From Solirubrobacteraceae bacterium (GTDB taxonomy: Bacteria > Actinomycetota > Thermoleophilia > Solirubrobacterales > Solirubrobacteraceae), in the NCBI GenBank assembly GCA_030690545.1, contig JAUYGN010000032.1, positions 1-64,000 on the forward strand: a DNA stretch of 64,000 nucleotides, written 5' to 3'. The translations under genes were made by a program, and so were the position numbers. The notes beneath the pieces were generated by a model, which was not told the DNA's origin, made no database searches, and saw only the letters and a list, made by a program, of their open reading frames with translations. Of the stretch, positions 19,589 to 28,797 are shown one piece after another (positions within the stretch are counted from its first letter, which is position 1; each line of letters begins with the position of its first letter).

Positions 19589-20068
19589 TCACGTTGGCAG
19601 CTCCCAGCGGTACTTCTTGCCGAGCGGGTGGGTGTCGGCGGAGGGGCGTCCGGGGCGGTTCCAGCGCCCGCCGCCGGCATCGGTCTTGACGAGCTTGAAT
19701 CCGGCGGCACGGAGGGAGGCGCCGCCCTCCTCGGGCAGGGTGTAGGTAATGAGCTTGCGGTAGCCGAGCGCCTTGACCGTGCGCCAGGCGGCGCGCAGGA
19801 GCATCGAGCAGGCGTTGTAGGTGCCGTCGGTGCAGACGCGGCGGACCTCGGCGGTGTAGCCGTCATCGAGCATCCGCGCGACGGGCCGGCCGATGATCGC
19901 CACCCCGCACAACCTGCCTTCCTCTTGGACGCCGACGACGCTGATGCAGCCGGCGACGGGCCGGTTGTGGCGGTGGTGCTCGGCGACGTAGGCGTTGGCC
20001 GTCTTGAGCGAGATCGGCACCAGTTCGAGCCGCGGCCGGTCGTGCTGTCGGGCGGTCGCTGCCGTCAC
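19589..20068 (-). CDS. XF1762-like / acetyltransferase-like mobile-element protein
   Basis: LVPISLKTANAYVAEHHRHNRPVAGCISVVGV...GVAIIGRPVARMLDDGYTAEVRRVCTDGTYNACSMLLRAAWR. Confidence 0.75.
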   Translation of the reverse strand: MTAATARQHDRPRLELVPISLKTANAYVAEHHRHNRPVAGCISVVGVQEEGRLCGVAIIGRPVARMLDDGYTAEVRRVCTDGTYNACSMLLRAAWRTVKALGYRKLITYTLPEEGGASLRAAGFKLVKTDAGGGRWNRPGRPSADTHPLGKKYRWELPT

Positions 20069-20955
20069 GACTTCCCGCCTGGTCGAGCGAGCCAGTCGAC
20101 GCGGCGGCTCGGGTTCTCGGCGCGCAGCCAGACCTTGGCGAACGGGCCGCGTGTTTGGAGGTCTTCGAGCAGCGCGACGTGAACGCGCAGTTGCCGGTCG
20201 TCCTTGAGTTCGGCCTCGGCCACGTAGAGCGCGAGCAGGAGCCGCAGGCGACGCTCGAGCTGCGGACGAGGCTTACCCGCGAGCACGATCTGCACGTCGG
20301 GCAGCCCGGCCGGATACCAGCTCCGCCATGCCTCGACGCGCTCGCCGCCGCGGGGCGGTTCGGGCGCGTAGGTGCGCAGCCGCTGGTAGCGGTGCAGCTT
20401 GTCGATCAGCGCCTCGACGGGGAGCGTGCCGCGGTCCAGCTCCAGGAACCGCTGATGGCGCGTGACCTGCTCGCCATCGGTTTCCAGGTAGGTGATGAGC
20501 GCGTCAACGATCAGTTGCTCACCCGCCTTGCGGCCGGCGGGCGCGCCAATCGGGTGCGCGATCTCGTGGCGCCAGGAGAACGCCCCGAACTCGTCGCCGC
20601 GCTCGCGCGCCGCGCCCAGGTAAGCGATCCCCACGTCGTTGACGGCGAGCGTGTGCGCCTGGAGCTGGCCGGCGGCCTGCGCCGGCGTGAGGAGCTTGCG
20701 GCGCGACTCGACGCGATCGGGTAGCTGCTCGACGGCCTCCGCGCCCTGCTCGGTGACGAACCAGACGCCGATCGTGCGCGGCCCGCGCGCTACGTCGATC
20801 AGCTCGTGGCCGGCGAGCGCGCGCAGCAGTCGCAGCGTCCAGCGCCGGGTCGCGTCCGGCGTGTGCATCTGCTGGACCTGCACGGTCGTCAGCAGGCGGT
20901 GGCAGTAGAGGCTTTCCAGCACCTCGACCGCGGCGGTGGGCAGCCGGCCGATCAC
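20065..20955 (-). CDS. replication-relaxation family protein
   Basis: VEVLESLYCHRLLTTVQVQQMHTPDATRRWTLRLLRALAGHELIDVARG...WRHEIAHPIG; start inferred at the Val/GTG near 20955. Confidence 0.65.
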   Translation of the reverse strand: MIGRLPTAAVEVLESLYCHRLLTTVQVQQMHTPDATRRWTLRLLRALAGHELIDVARGPRTIGVWFVTEQGAEAVEQLPDRVESRRKLLTPAQAAGQLQAHTLAVNDVGIAYLGAARERGDEFGAFSWRHEIAHPIGAPAGRKAGEQLIVDALITYLETDGEQVTRHQRFLELDRGTLPVEALIDKLHRYQRLRTYAPEPPRGGERVEAWRSWYPAGLPDVQIVLAGKPRPQLERRLRLLLALYVAEAELKDDRQLRVHVALLEDLQTRGPFAKVWLRAENPSRRVDWLARPGGKS

Positions 20956-23540
20956 CGGCCGCCGTCCTGATCGAGTGCGGGCAGCGCTGGCAGCGCCTGC
21001 GGCCCCGCGACGGCCTCTCCGCTCCTCGGCTTGGCGCTGCCGTGCAGGTGGGCGGCGATGCGCTGGTCGTGGCCGTCGAGCGCGGCCAAGGTCGCGTCGA
21101 TCGGCTGGCGCTGGGTGGTGCGGTCGATCGTCGCGTCGAGTTCCGCGACGCATTCGGGGTGGTGGGCGTCGGCGTGCAGCTCGCGGGCGGGCACGCCGTT
21201 GACGAGGAACGGGCGGCTGGTCTGGTGGCCGAGGGTGACCTGCGCGAGGTAGGTGTAGCGGGCGAGCCGGGCGATCGTGGCCGGGTCGGGGTCGCCGCCC
21301 CACTCGCGCGAGAGCAGCCCGGCGGCCTTCGCGTTGACCGCGCTGGTGCCCAGGTGCGAGCGGTTGGTCGTGACCGCGCTCAGGGTGGAGGTGGTCAGCC
21401 GCTCGGGGTTCTGATTGAACATGAACGCGCGGCCGCCGAACTTCGCCGCCTGCTCCAGCAGCAGCGGAAGGTTCGGACCGTCGTAGGTCTGCAACTCGTC
21501 CAAGAACAGCCAGAACGGCCGTCGCCCACCATCGGCCGGTTGCTGGGCGCGGCCGCGGATCGCGTGCAGGACCTCGTAGACGAGGATCGCGGCGACGAGC
21601 TGGTCGCGCGTCGACCCGGTGCCGGGGCAGACGAGCATGACCTTGCCGGTGTCCATCGCCGCGCGCATGTCCAGCGTCGAGACCGACGATCCGAACAGTG
21701 CGGCGACCGGGCCGGCGACCCGCAGACGGTCGATGACGTTGGTGATCGGCGTGATCGCCTCGGCCGACAATCGGGGGAAGCGGTCGGTGAAGAACGCCCG
21801 CGTCCCAGCCGAGACGTGCGGCAGCACCGCGGCGCGCCAGCCCTCGTCGGAAAGCAAGCTGGGGATCTGAAACAGCGTCGGCGCCAGCTCGCGCGGGAGC
21901 ACGCGCGCCAGCTCGACCAACGCCTGCGCGGATTGGCTGGTGAGGTTCAGCGCGCGGGTGTTGCGCTCGTCCCAGCCGAGCGCCGCGGCAAAGGCGTCGG
22001 TCACGGCCTCGACCCGCTCGCCGGCCTCCCAGCCGGGCCGGCCATGCACGTCAAACGGATTCCAAGCCGGCTGGCCGTGACGACCGGCGAGGTCGGACAG
22101 GTCGATCTCGACCACCCGCTCGGCGACCCCCGCGTCGGTCAGATACGACTTGATCTCGCGCAGCGCGTCGGCGTGCGGATCGAGGAACAACCCGCCGTGA
22201 CCCGAACGCGCCAGATGAACGAACTGGCAGATCCCCGTCTCGGTCTTGCCATAGCGACTGCGACCGGCCAGATACGCGAAAACCGTCTCGCCGACGCGCA
22301 CGCCGACCAACCGCTCGCCGGTCGGGCCGGCGACGCGGCCGAGCGGGATCAAGTCGGGCTGATGGTCGAAGGTCGGCAGGCCGGGCGGCGGCGGGTCGAT
22401 CACCCCACCGGAGCGCTCCACGTTGGGCGCGTCGCAATGGACGCTCGGCGGCTTGAGCAGCCCGCCGATCTCAGCCGGCGTAACGACCTGACGACGGCGC
22501 GCGGGCGCGAACAGCCCCGAGCGCATCCGCCAGTCGAACCGGCGCCGCACCAACGGCAGGTCCGAACCGAGGAACGCCAGTCCGGCCAGCCGCACCCCGG
22601 CGACGCGTAGGTGGTTCTCGCCGGCCAGTGCATCGAAGCACGACAACAGCGCCATCAGGTGCGCCCGCTCGCGACCCTTCACCCGCGACTCGCAGCAGAC
22701 GAGCAGTTGCATCGCCAGCAGCGGCTGGGGCGAGCCGAGTTTGCCGGCCAGCGCCTTGACCTCGGCGCGGCGGGTGACGAGATCAACCGGCTCCCGGCTC
22801 GGCCGCCGGCGCGCCGCGTCGGGGCCGCGCAGGACCTCGCCGACGCTCGGCTGCTCACGCATCCGCGAGCGCGCCTGACGCACCAGCCGCCCGCGCAGCC
22901 GACGCCGACCGCCGGCGGCGACGGGCCGCAGGTCGAGTGCGACCGTGATCCGGTCGCCGAGGTCGTCCCGAGCGTCGGCGATCACCCCGGCGAGCGCCTG
23001 CAGCGGATCAGGGTCCAGGCCCACGTCGGCCAGCGCCAGCGACGCCGGCCGCGCCAGCACCAGTTCAGCCCGCGCCACGTACGATCGCGACCCCAGCGCT
23101 GAGGGACCCTCGGTTGCTGGGACGTCGTCGGTCGGCTCGTCGGCGTCGTGGAGCTGGAGCTGCGTGTAGGCGCCGAGCGCCGCACGCACGACAGGCAGGT
23201 CGCGCTCGGGGGCTTCGAGCCGGTAGCGCATCACCGCGTCGGCGTCGTGGTCGATCAGCACCCGCACAGCAAGCGCAGGACCGTCGATCCAGTCGAACAG
23301 CGCCCGCCGCGTGCGGGCAAGCTGAGCGGCGAAGCTCGCGACCGCCTGCGGACTGGGATCGAACGAGTCGGCAGGGACCACCGCGACCTGCGCCCGCGTT
23401 CGCAGCGTCCGACGAACGGCACGCCAGCGCACCGCCAGCAGCCCGCAGACCAGCCCCGCGGCGCCGATCAGCCAGGCCAGGTGATCCACCAGCAGCCGGC
23501 CGCCGGGCAGCACCCCATCCATGAGGAGCGCCGCAGGCAT
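20952..23540 (-). CDS. type IV secretion coupling ATPase (VirD4/TraD/HerA-FtsK-like)
   Basis: FAYLAGRSRYGKTETGICQFVHLARSGHGGLFLDPHADALREIKSYL; WLFLDELQTYDGPNLPLLLEQAAKFGGRAFMFNQNPERL; N-terminal TM. Confidence 0.85.
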   Translation of the reverse strand: MPAALLMDGVLPGGRLLVDHLAWLIGAAGLVCGLLAVRWRAVRRTLRTRAQVAVVPADSFDPSPQAVASFAAQLARTRRALFDWIDGPALAVRVLIDHDADAVMRYRLEAPERDLPVVRAALGAYTQLQLHDADEPTDDVPATEGPSALGSRSYVARAELVLARPASLALADVGLDPDPLQALAGVIADARDDLGDRITVALDLRPVAAGGRRRLRGRLVRQARSRMREQPSVGEVLRGPDAARRRPSREPVDLVTRRAEVKALAGKLGSPQPLLAMQLLVCCESRVKGRERAHLMALLSCFDALAGENHLRVAGVRLAGLAFLGSDLPLVRRRFDWRMRSGLFAPARRRQVVTPAEIGGLLKPPSVHCDAPNVERSGGVIDPPPPGLPTFDHQPDLIPLGRVAGPTGERLVGVRVGETVFAYLAGRSRYGKTETGICQFVHLARSGHGGLFLDPHADALREIKSYLTDAGVAERVVEIDLSDLAGRHGQPAWNPFDVHGRPGWEAGERVEAVTDAFAAALGWDERNTRALNLTSQSAQALVELARVLPRELAPTLFQIPSLLSDEGWRAAVLPHVSAGTRAFFTDRFPRLSAEAITPITNVIDRLRVAGPVAALFGSSVSTLDMRAAMDTGKVMLVCPGTGSTRDQLVAAILVYEVLHAIRGRAQQPADGGRRPFWLFLDELQTYDGPNLPLLLEQAAKFGGRAFMFNQNPERLTTSTLSAVTTNRSHLGTSAVNAKAAGLLSREWGGDPDPATIARLARYTYLAQVTLGHQTSRPFLVNGVPARELHADAHHPECVAELDATIDRTTQRQPIDATLAALDGHDQRIAAHLHGSAKPRSGEAVAGPQALPALPALDQDGGR

Positions 23541-23751
23541 TAGTAATCACCATCCGACAGAGAGTTGTCACGAACGCCGCGACGGCCGAAAACCCCGATG
23601 ACGACTGGCATCCGCGCGGCTCCGGCGGACGGCGACCGCGAACCCCAGCACGCCCCATCCACGGCCGGCGCGTACCGGGGCGCGAACCCACTGTCTGCAC
23701 TAGCGCGCGAACCAACGCACGCACCGGCGCACGCATCAAGCGGGTGCCGCG

Positions 23752-24729
23752 TCACGCCAAGCCCTCCGCGACCGCGAGGCCGAGCTGCTTGATCGCCGTC
23801 CGCGTTTGGCGTGGCAGCCCGGCGGGGTCGTAGGCGCCGGCGTCGAGCATCTGGCGCAGCCGGGGGTCGTAGGGGATCACGACGCGGCGGGCGACATCGG
23901 CCTCGCGAAAGGCCGACTCGATCAACTGGCGATCGGCGGTCTCGCGCGCCGGGGCCTGGTTGAGCACGAGCGTCAACTGCCCCTCGACGCCACGCCCTTG
24001 GATCTCGCCGAGCGCGGCAAGCACCCGCTCGGCGGTGACCCACTCCGGCGTGGCGACGACGACCGCCTGGTCGGCGCGGTGCAGCGCGAACCGCGCGAGT
24101 GGCCCGGTCAGCCCGGTGCCGAGGTCGAGCAAGATCAGCTCGTAGAAGCGGCCCAGCAGCTCGACCAGCCGGCCGTAGTGCTCCTCGGTGAGCGCGGCCA
24201 TCGCCTCGGCCGCCGGCGGCGCCGCGAGGACGTGCAGCCCGCTCGCCAGCGGTGAGATGTAGGGGCGCAGCTCGCCCGGCGCGACCGGCTCGCGATCGGC
24301 GCGCAGGAGGTCGGCCAGCGAGCGGTCAGAGCGGCTGCGATCCGGGGCCAGCGAGCCGAGCGTGCCGTAGTCGGGATTGGCGTCGACCGCGACGCAGCGC
24401 AGATGGAGATGACGGGCGAGGGTGTCGCCGGCGATCAGCGTGCAGGTCGTCTTGCCGACGCCGCCCTTGGGCGAGACGACCGCGACGTGCTCGGTGCGTT
24501 CCAGGCCACGGCCGCAGCCGGCGAGCCGCAGGTCAAGCTCGCGCTCGGCGCGTTCGCCCGGCGAGCGCAGACGCTCCCGAAGGGCGGCGAGTAGCCGTCC
24601 GACCGGGCGCGTCGGGAGGAGCCGGCCGTGCTCGTCGAGGCGGCCGCGGTAGACCTCGGCTCGCCCGAACCCCGGACGAGTGACGGCGGGCTCGCGGGTG
24701 TCGTCCGAGTTGTGCGGCCGGCCGCTCAC
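23752..24729 (-). CDS. ParA/MinD-like P-loop ATPase
   Basis: VAVVSPKGGVGKTTCTLIAGDTLARHLHLRCVAVDANPDYGTLG; VVVATPEWVTAERVL. Confidence 0.88.
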   Translation of the reverse strand: MSGRPHNSDDTREPAVTRPGFGRAEVYRGRLDEHGRLLPTRPVGRLLAALRERLRSPGERAERELDLRLAGCGRGLERTEHVAVVSPKGGVGKTTCTLIAGDTLARHLHLRCVAVDANPDYGTLGSLAPDRSRSDRSLADLLRADREPVAPGELRPYISPLASGLHVLAAPPAAEAMAALTEEHYGRLVELLGRFYELILLDLGTGLTGPLARFALHRADQAVVVATPEWVTAERVLAALGEIQGRGVEGQLTLVLNQAPARETADRQLIESAFREADVARRVVIPYDPRLRQMLDAGAYDPAGLPRQTRTAIKQLGLAVAEGLA

Positions 24730-25994
24730 TCGTTGGCCCCTTGCTCATCGTTGGAGCCCGAGCCGCCGGAGAAGACGTCGATCCAGTCGGCGGGGCGGTA
24801 GCTGGTGAGCGGCGCGTTGTCGGGCTGCCCGGCCGAGCTGGAGGTGTTCCAGGAGATGTGCAGATGCGCGCCGCCGGCACATGGGACGCAGTGCGCGGTG
24901 TCGCCGTGGTGGGGGAAGCCGTTGTAGGCGATGAACCGAAACGGCGGGTTCGCGCAGGCCGGGGCAAGGCCGCTGGCGGCGCAGCTCTCCGACCAGCCCA
25001 GGTCGCGGGCCAGCCGCTCGACCGGGGACCAGTCGCCGTCGCGGGGGACGATGTCGAGGGCGGCACCCAAGGGGTGCTCGCCGGTCAGCGAGTGGATGCC
25101 GTAGCAGGCGGTGATCAGGACGCGGTAGCGGCGCGCGAGGTAGGTCGCGTCGCGCACGATCCGCGCGTCGCACTGCTCAGGCGCGGCGGTGATCGAGGCG
25201 GGCAGCGGCGCGAGCCGCCGCGGCCCGTACAGTCGCTCGACCTCGCCGAGCCCCGGCCCGCCTGGACCAGTCGGCCGCTGGCCGCCGCAGCCCGACCCCG
25301 AAGGCGGCGCGGCGGGTTGCGCGCCGGACGGGTCGCTGGGGTCCGGTGCGCCGTCGCCGCGGAAGCCGTACTGGATCGCCCTAGCCATCACCTGGTCGGC
25401 GTAGTTGGCGTAGGCGTCGCCGCAGGCGCCGTAGTAGTTACAGGCGGCCTGCCGGTGCTCGGCGTAGGAGCCGCCGGCGGGCGGGGCGCCCTTGGCTTGG
25501 CGCAGGATGCGGGCCGCCGCAAAGATCGCGTCGGCGGGCTCGTTGACGTCGACCTCGCCGTTGCGGTTCGCATCGACGCCGTATGCCTCCCACAGCGTCG
25601 GCCCCGATCCAGGGCTGCACGGCGACCCGCGCACGTAGGAGATCTGCATCGGCCCCGCGCACCCGGACGAGTTGGTCCCCCGGCAAGTGCCGTGGTTGCA
25701 CTCCTGCGCCCCGATCGACGCGAGGAACGTCCAGTCGAGGTCGTAGCGCCGCCCGGCCTGCTGGTAGAGGCGCAACCGCGCCGGCGGGATCTCGCGCTCG
25801 GCCGACCGCGACGGCGCCGCCTGCGCGGTGCCGCCACCGCTGACCCCGCCGCCGAAGCAGCCGAGGTCGGCGCCGGTGACCGCGACCACGACGCCGAGCA
25901 CCGCTACCAGCGCCAGGGCAGCCCCACCGCCCACGAGAGCCAGCAGCGGCGAGAGCCGCCCACCACGCCGCCGGGGCAAAGCCTGGACAGCCAT
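24726..25994 (-). CDS. T4SS-associated cell-wall hydrolase: lytic transglycosylase domain plus C-terminal M15/VanY-like domain
   Basis: YQQAGRRYDLDWTFLASIGAQECNHG...GPMQIS; ITACYGIHSLTGEHPLGAALDIVPRDGDW...HLHISWNT. Confidence 0.75.
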   Translation of the reverse strand: MAVQALPRRRGGRLSPLLALVGGGAALALVAVLGVVVAVTGADLGCFGGGVSGGGTAQAAPSRSAEREIPPARLRLYQQAGRRYDLDWTFLASIGAQECNHGTCRGTNSSGCAGPMQISYVRGSPCSPGSGPTLWEAYGVDANRNGEVDVNEPADAIFAAARILRQAKGAPPAGGSYAEHRQAACNYYGACGDAYANYADQVMARAIQYGFRGDGAPDPSDPSGAQPAAPPSGSGCGGQRPTGPGGPGLGEVERLYGPRRLAPLPASITAAPEQCDARIVRDATYLARRYRVLITACYGIHSLTGEHPLGAALDIVPRDGDWSPVERLARDLGWSESCAASGLAPACANPPFRFIAYNGFPHHGDTAHCVPCAGGAHLHISWNTSSSAGQPDNAPLTSYRPADWIDVFSGGSGSNDEQGANE

Positions 25995-25996
25995 GC

Positions 25997-26569
25997 TCAG
26001 TCGACCTCCACCCGATCCACGAGCCAGCGGCCGCCGCGGCGCACGAGCACCAGCTCAAGCGGATAGCGCGCCACGCCGCCGTCGGCGATCTCGGCGACGA
26101 CCAGCTCGCGCCCCGGGTCGAGACGTTGCGCCGACAAGTCGGTCACCCGCGGGCGTCGCTGTCGCGTCGCCGGGGAGACCCGTGGCCTGTTGCGCGCGAG
26201 GCGCCGCGCGAGCGCGGGGGTTGCCGCGCGGATCGCGCCGGCTCGACCGTGACCGTAGAGGTAGGCGAGGTAGCCGTCGAGGAAGCGCCGCGCCGTCCGC
26301 TCGACCCGCTCAGCGGCGATGCCCTCCGGTGGTGGGGCACCCTCCGCGCCGGCGCTCGGCTCCCGGCGAGCGGGGGTGTCGTTTGGGGCGGTTGCGATCG
26401 GCGGTGCGCTTGCCGCGGGCGCCCGTATCTCGCCGTTTCGGTCGGCGGGGCGCACGGCCAGCAGGCCGACCGCGGCGATCAGCACGACCGCGGCAGCCAG
26501 CGCGAAGGCGCGGCGGCGCTCGTGCGCCTCGATCGGCCGCTCGGCCAGCGCCCGCAACCGCCCGATCAC
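25997..26569 (-). CDS. conjugal transfer accessory membrane protein (VirB8/TcpC-like)
   Basis: one TM, then ERTARRFLDGYLAYLYG...ATPALARRLARNRPRVSPATRQRRP.. domain. Confidence 0.5.
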   Translation of the reverse strand: MIGRLRALAERPIEAHERRRAFALAAAVVLIAAVGLLAVRPADRNGEIRAPAASAPPIATAPNDTPARREPSAGAEGAPPPEGIAAERVERTARRFLDGYLAYLYGHGRAGAIRAATPALARRLARNRPRVSPATRQRRPRVTDLSAQRLDPGRELVVAEIADGGVARYPLELVLVRRGGRWLVDRVEVD

Positions 26570-28797
26570 CGCGCCCGCCCCCTCGGCGGCGGTGGCGGCA
26601 CGTCCGGCTTGGACGCTTCCTTGCGCTGGCCGGCCGGTTGGTCCGGGCCCTCGATCGGGTCGGACCGGGCGCGGCCCGAATCGCCGCGCGCGGAGCGCTC
26701 ACGATCGAGGCGCCGTTCGTCGCCGCGCAGCTCCGCGAGCACCGGGCTCCTCGTCGGCTCACCCGCGCCGGCCCCGGAGTCGCGCGCGGTGTCCGCCGGC
26801 CGATCCGGGCGGGAACGCTCGCTCGCCGTCGGTGTCGGATCGGAGCGCTCGGCGGATGGCTTGCGCTCACCGGGCTCGTCAGGCCGGGCTTGGCGACGGC
26901 GGCGCTCGACCTTCGAGCGGTCCTGAGGCGCCGGCGGCGCAGGAGCCCCAGCCCCACGTTTGCCCTCGTCGTTGCCGGTGTCCTCTGCGGGAGCCGGCGG
27001 CTGGGGCTCCCGCGTCGATGTGTGGTGACCAGCGCCGGCGCTGTGCGTCTCGGGGTGGTCCGGGCGCCCGTCGCGGGCCGCATCGTCGCCGGACTCGCTC
27101 CCCGATGGGGCGATCCTCCCCTCGACGTCGGGGGCCGGAGTCTCGGCGCGTGCGGGCGGGGGAGCCGCGCTCGTCCCCCGCGGGTCGCGCGGGGGCTTGG
27201 GCGGCTTGCCTTTCGGCTTGCCAACACCGCCGCGCAGCGAACGAGCGAGCTGGCGTGCGTAGTACATCGCCGCGAGGCGCGACCCGGCGGCCTCGCGGTC
27301 GGCGCCGGGGCCGGCGGTGGCGGCGGTGAGCTGGCCGGCGAGCTCCTTGCGGTAGATGAAGACCGACCAGAAGAACAGCGCCTGGAGCCCAAAGGACAGC
27401 AGCCAGCCAAGGTTCGCCGAGGCGGCTTGCAGGGCGGCGGCGACGGCGAGCAGGACCGCGAGGATCAAGCTGTAGATCGCCTTGCGCAGCAAGAACGCGA
27501 CAAGCCGCATCAACCAGCCGCGGAAGAAGTCGTGGCCGCGGCCGGGGAACACGCCCACGACCAGCGCAACGGGGGCGAAGGCGAGCAGCAGCAGGACGAG
27601 GACCTGGGCGAGGATCACCGCCACTGAGAGCGCCCCCAGCAGCAGCCAGACGCCGAGCTGGGCGCCGAAGATGACCAGCGCCATCAGCAGCCGCTGGTAC
27701 TGGCCGCCCTTCTCCATCGCATCGACGGCGGGCTTGTCGGCGACGGTCAGCCGGTACCCGTCAGACCGGGCGTCCTCGGGGAGCTTCCCGGTGTCGGCCT
27801 CGTTGATCGCCTCGTACTCCTTGGTGCGGTCCTCCGAGCCGGGCGCATGGCCCAAGAAGCGCTCGGCGTACTTGTTGCGGTTGTTGATGCACGTCTTGCC
27901 CTCGGCGTCGACCTGGACGCCGGCGCGCAGCTCGCGGCGCAGCTCCGCATCGCGGCCGGGATCGGAGGCGAGCGGACGGACCGCGACCGAGTCGGGGTTC
28001 TCGTCGTCAGAGCCGGTGTCGGGCACGACGCAGTGCTCGACCCCGCCGAAGTTGAGCACCACCCACGGCTCGTAGACGAGGAGCTGGAAGAGCTGATCGG
28101 AGGCGGCGCGCTTGGCCTCCTGCTCGGAGCCCACGTCGCCCCGCTGGGAGAGCGAAAGGAACGCAGCCGACATGTCGTTCGACCACTTGCTCGCACTGCC
28201 AATCGTGCGCTCGGGCTGAGTCACGAACGCCAGCGCGATCACGACGAACACGACCGACAGGCCGAGCGCGCCGGCGGTCTCGGCGTAGCGGCGCTGGATC
28301 AGCGCCCGCCACATCGCCCACATGCCTGTCAGCACGATCGCGACCGCCAGCCACGGCGCGCCGAATACATCCGAGTAGATCGCGCGCACCGCGTCGGCGA
28401 CCGGCGCCAAAGCGCCGGCGCCGCCGGTTGCCTCCGAGCCCGAGACCAAGTCGAGGGAGAAGGCGAAGGTGAACAGCGTGATCACCGCCGAGGCGATGAA
28501 CGCCGTCAACTGCCAGAGCGCATTGGCGAGGAAGTACGCGATCAGCGGCGGCACCCCAGAGACGTCAACCCCACCGGTCAGCGACGCCTTGACCCCGTCG
28601 AAGTGCTGATCGAGCGCGTAGTGCGACAGCGGATGACGCTCGGCGAGCCCACCCTCGGGAACCTGCGACTCCGGCGCCACGTTGCCGAACAAGTCAGACG
28701 CGGCGAGCACCGTCTGCGCGCCGATGAGCAGCATGAGCACAAAGGCCGCACCGACCATCGGTGCAACCCGCCACGCGAGGAGGCGCAGACGGCTCAC
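26566..28797 (-). CDS. VirB6/TrbL-like polytopic T4SS membrane protein
   Basis: many TMs, long Pro/Arg-rich C-terminus; start inferred at GTG 28797 (VSRLRLLAWRVAPMVG), overlapping the upstream gene. Confidence 0.7.
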   Translation of the reverse strand: MSRLRLLAWRVAPMVGAAFVLMLLIGAQTVLAASDLFGNVAPESQVPEGGLAERHPLSHYALDQHFDGVKASLTGGVDVSGVPPLIAYFLANALWQLTAFIASAVITLFTFAFSLDLVSGSEATGGAGALAPVADAVRAIYSDVFGAPWLAVAIVLTGMWAMWRALIQRRYAETAGALGLSVVFVVIALAFVTQPERTIGSASKWSNDMSAAFLSLSQRGDVGSEQEAKRAASDQLFQLLVYEPWVVLNFGGVEHCVVPDTGSDDENPDSVAVRPLASDPGRDAELRRELRAGVQVDAEGKTCINNRNKYAERFLGHAPGSEDRTKEYEAINEADTGKLPEDARSDGYRLTVADKPAVDAMEKGGQYQRLLMALVIFGAQLGVWLLLGALSVAVILAQVLVLLLLAFAPVALVVGVFPGRGHDFFRGWLMRLVAFLLRKAIYSLILAVLLAVAAALQAASANLGWLLSFGLQALFFWSVFIYRKELAGQLTAATAGPGADREAAGSRLAAMYYARQLARSLRGGVGKPKGKPPKPPRDPRGTSAAPPPARAETPAPDVEGRIAPSGSESGDDAARDGRPDHPETHSAGAGHHTSTREPQPPAPAEDTGNDEGKRGAGAPAPPAPQDRSKVERRRRQARPDEPGERKPSAERSDPTPTASERSRPDRPADTARDSGAGAGEPTRSPVLAELRGDERRLDRERSARGDSGRARSDPIEGPDQPAGQRKEASKPDVPPPPPRGRAR

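Noticed and set aside
17642-20182. 846-aa plus-strand ORF opposite the recombinase
   Set aside because: Shadow ORF; recombinase motifs on the minus strand are unambiguous.
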